A stretch of DNA of 64,000 bases from Panagrolaimus kolymaensis (Eukaryota; Nematoda; Chromadorea; Rhabditida; Panagrolaimidae): positions 620,001 through 684,000 of the forward strand of contig JAJQJQ010000042.1 in the NCBI GenBank assembly GCA_028622995.1, read 5' to 3'. This document shows positions 62,201 through 64,000 of this stretch, piece by piece; position 1 is the first letter of the stretch; each line of letters starts with the position of its first letter. The notes below the pieces were generated by a model that saw only the letters and a program-made list of their open reading frames with translations, was not told where the DNA came from and did not search any database. Both the position numbers and the translations under genes were made by a program.

Positions 62201-64000
62201 AGATCGATGATTTTTAGGGATAAATTTTTTTAAAAAAATAAAAGATGACTGTAACTCTTTTAATTATTGCTTCTTTTATTACTCAACTCTCCATTTTTTT
62301 TGATGGATTGAGAAAAAAACATTTGTTGTCGCATCGAGATCGATGATTTTTAGGGATAAATTTTTTAAAAAAAATAAAAGATGACTGTAACTCTTTTAAT
62401 TATTGCTTCTTTTATTACTCAACTCTCCATTTTTTTTGATGGATTGAGAAAAAAACATTTGTTGTCGCATCGAGATCGATGATTTTTAGGGATAAATTTT
62501 TTAAAAAAAATAAAAGATGACTGTAACTCTTTTAATTATTGCTTCTTTTATTACTCAACTCTCCATTTTTGTTGATGGATTGAGAAAAAAACATTTGTTG
62601 TCGCATCGAGATCGATGATTTTTAGGGATAAATTTTTTTAAAAAAATAAAAGATGACTGTAACTCTTTTAATTATTGCTTCTTTTATTACTCAACTCTCC
62701 ATTTTTTTTGATGGATTGAGAAAAAAACATTTGTTGTCGCATCGAGATCGATGATTTTTAGGGATAAATTTTTTAAAAAAAATAAAAGATGACTGTAACT
62801 CTTTTAATTATTGCTTCTTTTATTACTCAACTCTCCATTTTTTTTGATGGATTGAGAAAAAAACATTTGTTGTCGCATCGAGATCGATGATTTTTAGGGA
62901 TAAATTTTAAAAAAAAATAAAAGATGACTGTAACTCTTTTAATTATTGCTTCTTTTTATTTAAATTTCTCCATTTTTTTTGATGGATTGAGAAAAAAACA
63001 TTTGTTGTCGCATCGAGATCGATGATTTTTAGGATAAATTTTTAAAAAAAAATAAAAGATGACAGAAACTCTTTTAATTATTGCTTCTTTTATTACTCAA
63101 CTCTCCATTTTTGTTGATGGATTGAGAAAAAAACATTTGTTGTCGCATCGAGATCGATGATTTTTAGGGATAAATTTTTTATAAAAAATAAAAGATGACT
63201 GTAACTCTTTTAATTATTGCTTCTTTTTATTTAAATTTCTCCATTTTTTTTGATGGATTGAGAAACAAACATTTGTTGTCGCATCGAGATCGATGATTTT
63301 TAGGGATAAATTTTTTTAAAAAAATAAAAGATGACTGTAACTCTTTTAATTATTGCTTCTTTTATTACTCAACTCTCCATTTTTGTTGATGGATTGAGAA
63401 AAAAACATTTGTTGTCGCATCGAGATCGATGATTTTTAGGGATAAATTTTTTATAAAAAATAAAAGATGACTGTAACTCTTTTAATTATTGCTTCTTTTT
63501 ATTTAAATTTCTCCATTTTTTTTGATGGATTGAGAAACAAACATTTGTTGTCGCATCGAGATCGATGATTTTTAGGGATAAATTTTTTTAAAAAAATAAA
63601 AGATGACTGTAACTCTTTTAATTATTGCTTCTTTTATTACTCAACTCTCCATTTTTGTTGAAGGATTGAGAAAAAAACATTTGTTGTCGCATCGAGATCG
63701 ATGATTTTTAGGGATAAATTTTTTAAAAAAAATAAAAGATGCCTGTAACTCTTTTAATTATTGCTTCTTTTATTACTCAACTCTCCATTTTTTGTGATGG
63801 ATTGAGAAAAAAACATTTGTTGTCGCATCGAGATCGATGATTTTTAGGGATAAATTTTTAAAAAAAATAAAAGATGACTGTAACTCTTTTAATTATTGCT
63901 TCTTTTTATTTAAATTTCTCCATTTTTTTTGATGGATTGAGAAAAAAACATTTGTTGTCGCATCGAGATCGATGATTTTTAGGGATAAATTTTTAAAAAA
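57940..64000. repeat. About 6 kb segment duplicated (copy 2, open at the window end)
   Basis: This is the partner of the segment starting at about 40.96 kb. Differences I could see total roughly a dozen: AAAAATGACAG versus AAAAGATGACAG near 58.57 kb, CGATAATTT at 59219, a C at 60220 in CTCTTCTAATT, GATGCCTGTAAC at 63742, an A in place of T near 59.29 kb, and several 1-bp changes in the T/A tract. That puts identity above 99% over about 6 kb. The match still holds at base 64000, so the duplicated unit is longer than what is seen. Confidence 0.88.

Larger units (their letters stand above)
29258..63064. repeat. Zone carrying the GAAACTC marker variant
   Basis: From 29258 onward, some class A monomers read GACTGAAACTC instead of GACTGTAACTC. 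From 38346 a derived form, GACAGAAACTC, appears as well. I saw neither to the left of 29.2 kb. The later form differs by one additional base (T to A) and shares the neighbouring TTAGGATA and GTTGATGG features, so it looks like a descendant. A second late marker, GAGAAACAAAC, runs from 38548 to 63538. Together they divide the window into an old-marker left part and a new-marker right part near 29-34 kb. Confidence 0.82.
1..64000. repeat. 136-bp AT-rich satellite DNA array, whole window
   Basis: The same unit recurs head to tail from the first to the last base. Successive CATCGAGATCGATG starts, for example at 1082, 1218 and 1354, are exactly 136 bp apart, giving roughly 470 copies. Most deviations are single substitutions or 1-bp indels, giving 135-bp units with TTAGGATA or a 7-T run. 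GC is about 24-27% per monomer by hand count. All copies share one orientation and I saw no inversion, spacer or inserted element. Nothing in the window is unique, so every stretch longer than 300 bases without a gene consists of this repeat. Long homogeneous satellites with multimer HORs are characteristic of eukaryotic centromeric or heterochromatic DNA. That location is an inference here, because no flanking sequence is visible. I do not recognise the satellite family or its host. Confidence 0.98.

Noticed and set aside
1..64000. CRISPR array
   Set aside because: Repeats are contiguous 136-bp units with no unique spacers between short direct repeats, and no cas genes are present.
1..64000. 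Plant-type or vertebrate-type telomere repeats (TTTAGGG / TTAGGG)
   Set aside because: TTTTTAGGG occurs once per monomer at positions 16-24 and is never in tandem, so it is an incidental word.
1..64000. Polyadenylation signals (AATAAA) and TATA-like words in each unit
   Set aside because: AATAAA at positions 42-47 and many TA-rich words are expected in sequence that is about 75% AT, and no transcript structure is associated with them.
1..64000. Iteron-type replication origin or bacterial/phage repeat
   Set aside because: Iterons are about 20 bp in small numbers beside a rep gene. A gene-free 64-kb array of 136-bp units with HORs fits eukaryotic satellite DNA instead.
1..64000. Transposable elements, LTRs, insertion sequences or terminal inverted repeats
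   Set aside because: Monomer phase is continuous throughout and no stretch departs from the repeat long enough to hold an element.
1..64000. Pure assembly artefact (one unit copied in silico)
   Set aside because: Private variants, variable HOR lengths and zoned markers make simple artificial duplication unlikely. The exact copy number of the longer duplications still depends on read support that I cannot see.
1..64000. tRNA, rRNA, 5S or other structured RNA genes within the repeat
   Set aside because: No cloverleaf, A/B box pair or rRNA-like segment is visible in the 136-bp unit, and the only dyads are the short CpG motif and the T/A tract.
1..64000. Naming the species or satellite family
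   Set aside because: AT-rich satellites with monomers near 140 bp occur in many insects, nematodes, plants and other eukaryotes, and nothing here is diagnostic.

Overview
The whole 64 kb window is one uninterrupted, head-to-tail tandem satellite array. The monomer is 136 bp and very AT-rich (about 24-27% GC by hand count), repeated roughly 470 times. Both window edges lie inside the array. I find no unique sequence, credible protein-coding gene, RNA gene, transposon or CRISPR array. A homogeneous satellite of this length with nested higher-order repeats (HORs) points to a eukaryotic nuclear genome, in centromeric, pericentromeric or other constitutive heterochromatin. I do not recognise the satellite and cannot name the species.

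Monomer anatomy, numbered from the C of CATCGAGATCGATG as position 1: a CpG-bearing near-palindrome (1-14, with a further CpG at 135-136); a T run and GGG (16-24); a 14-bp T-then-A tract (30-43); ATAAAAGATGACTGTAACTC (44-62 region); a class-defining block (about 79-97); a T-rich stretch that may carry GTT (99-106); and an A7 tract (118-124). Two classes alternate. Class A carries TTATTACTCAACTCTCC in the class block and class B carries TTTATTTAAATTTCTCC. Both are 136 bp. Further marker substitutions define sub-families.

Layout: 1-4 kb is mixed A/B monomers. 4.0-7.1 kb is a 10/11-mer HOR (1356 and about 1491 bp). 8.3-10.1 kb is a 1359-bp pair. 10.5-14.1 kb is three copies of a 9-mer (1222 bp). 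14.0-17.7 kb is a 15-mer pair (2038 bp). 18.6-24.7 kb has blocks repeated at 2039 and 3398 bp. 23.8-28.3 kb is an HOR whose size changes in whole-monomer steps. 28.8-33.8 kb is dominated by a 678-bp pentamer. 34.0-37.0 kb has 407-bp trimers inside a 1356-bp 10-mer duplication. 38.3-39.4 kb is a 406-bp trimer array. From 41 kb onward 2.7-3.3 kb mega-units appear, and about 6 kb (40.96-47.02 kb) is repeated at 57.94-64.00 kb with only about a dozen differences.

The region reads as a record of unequal exchange, local duplication and gene conversion. Three points merit attention: every consensus CpG sits in one 13-bp stretch; the T/A tract varies in composition while its length stays at 14 bp; and the array is sharply zoned by diagnostic variants. 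No molecular system with genes is present. Positions were read by eye, so interval sizes may be off by a base or two and block edges are approximate.
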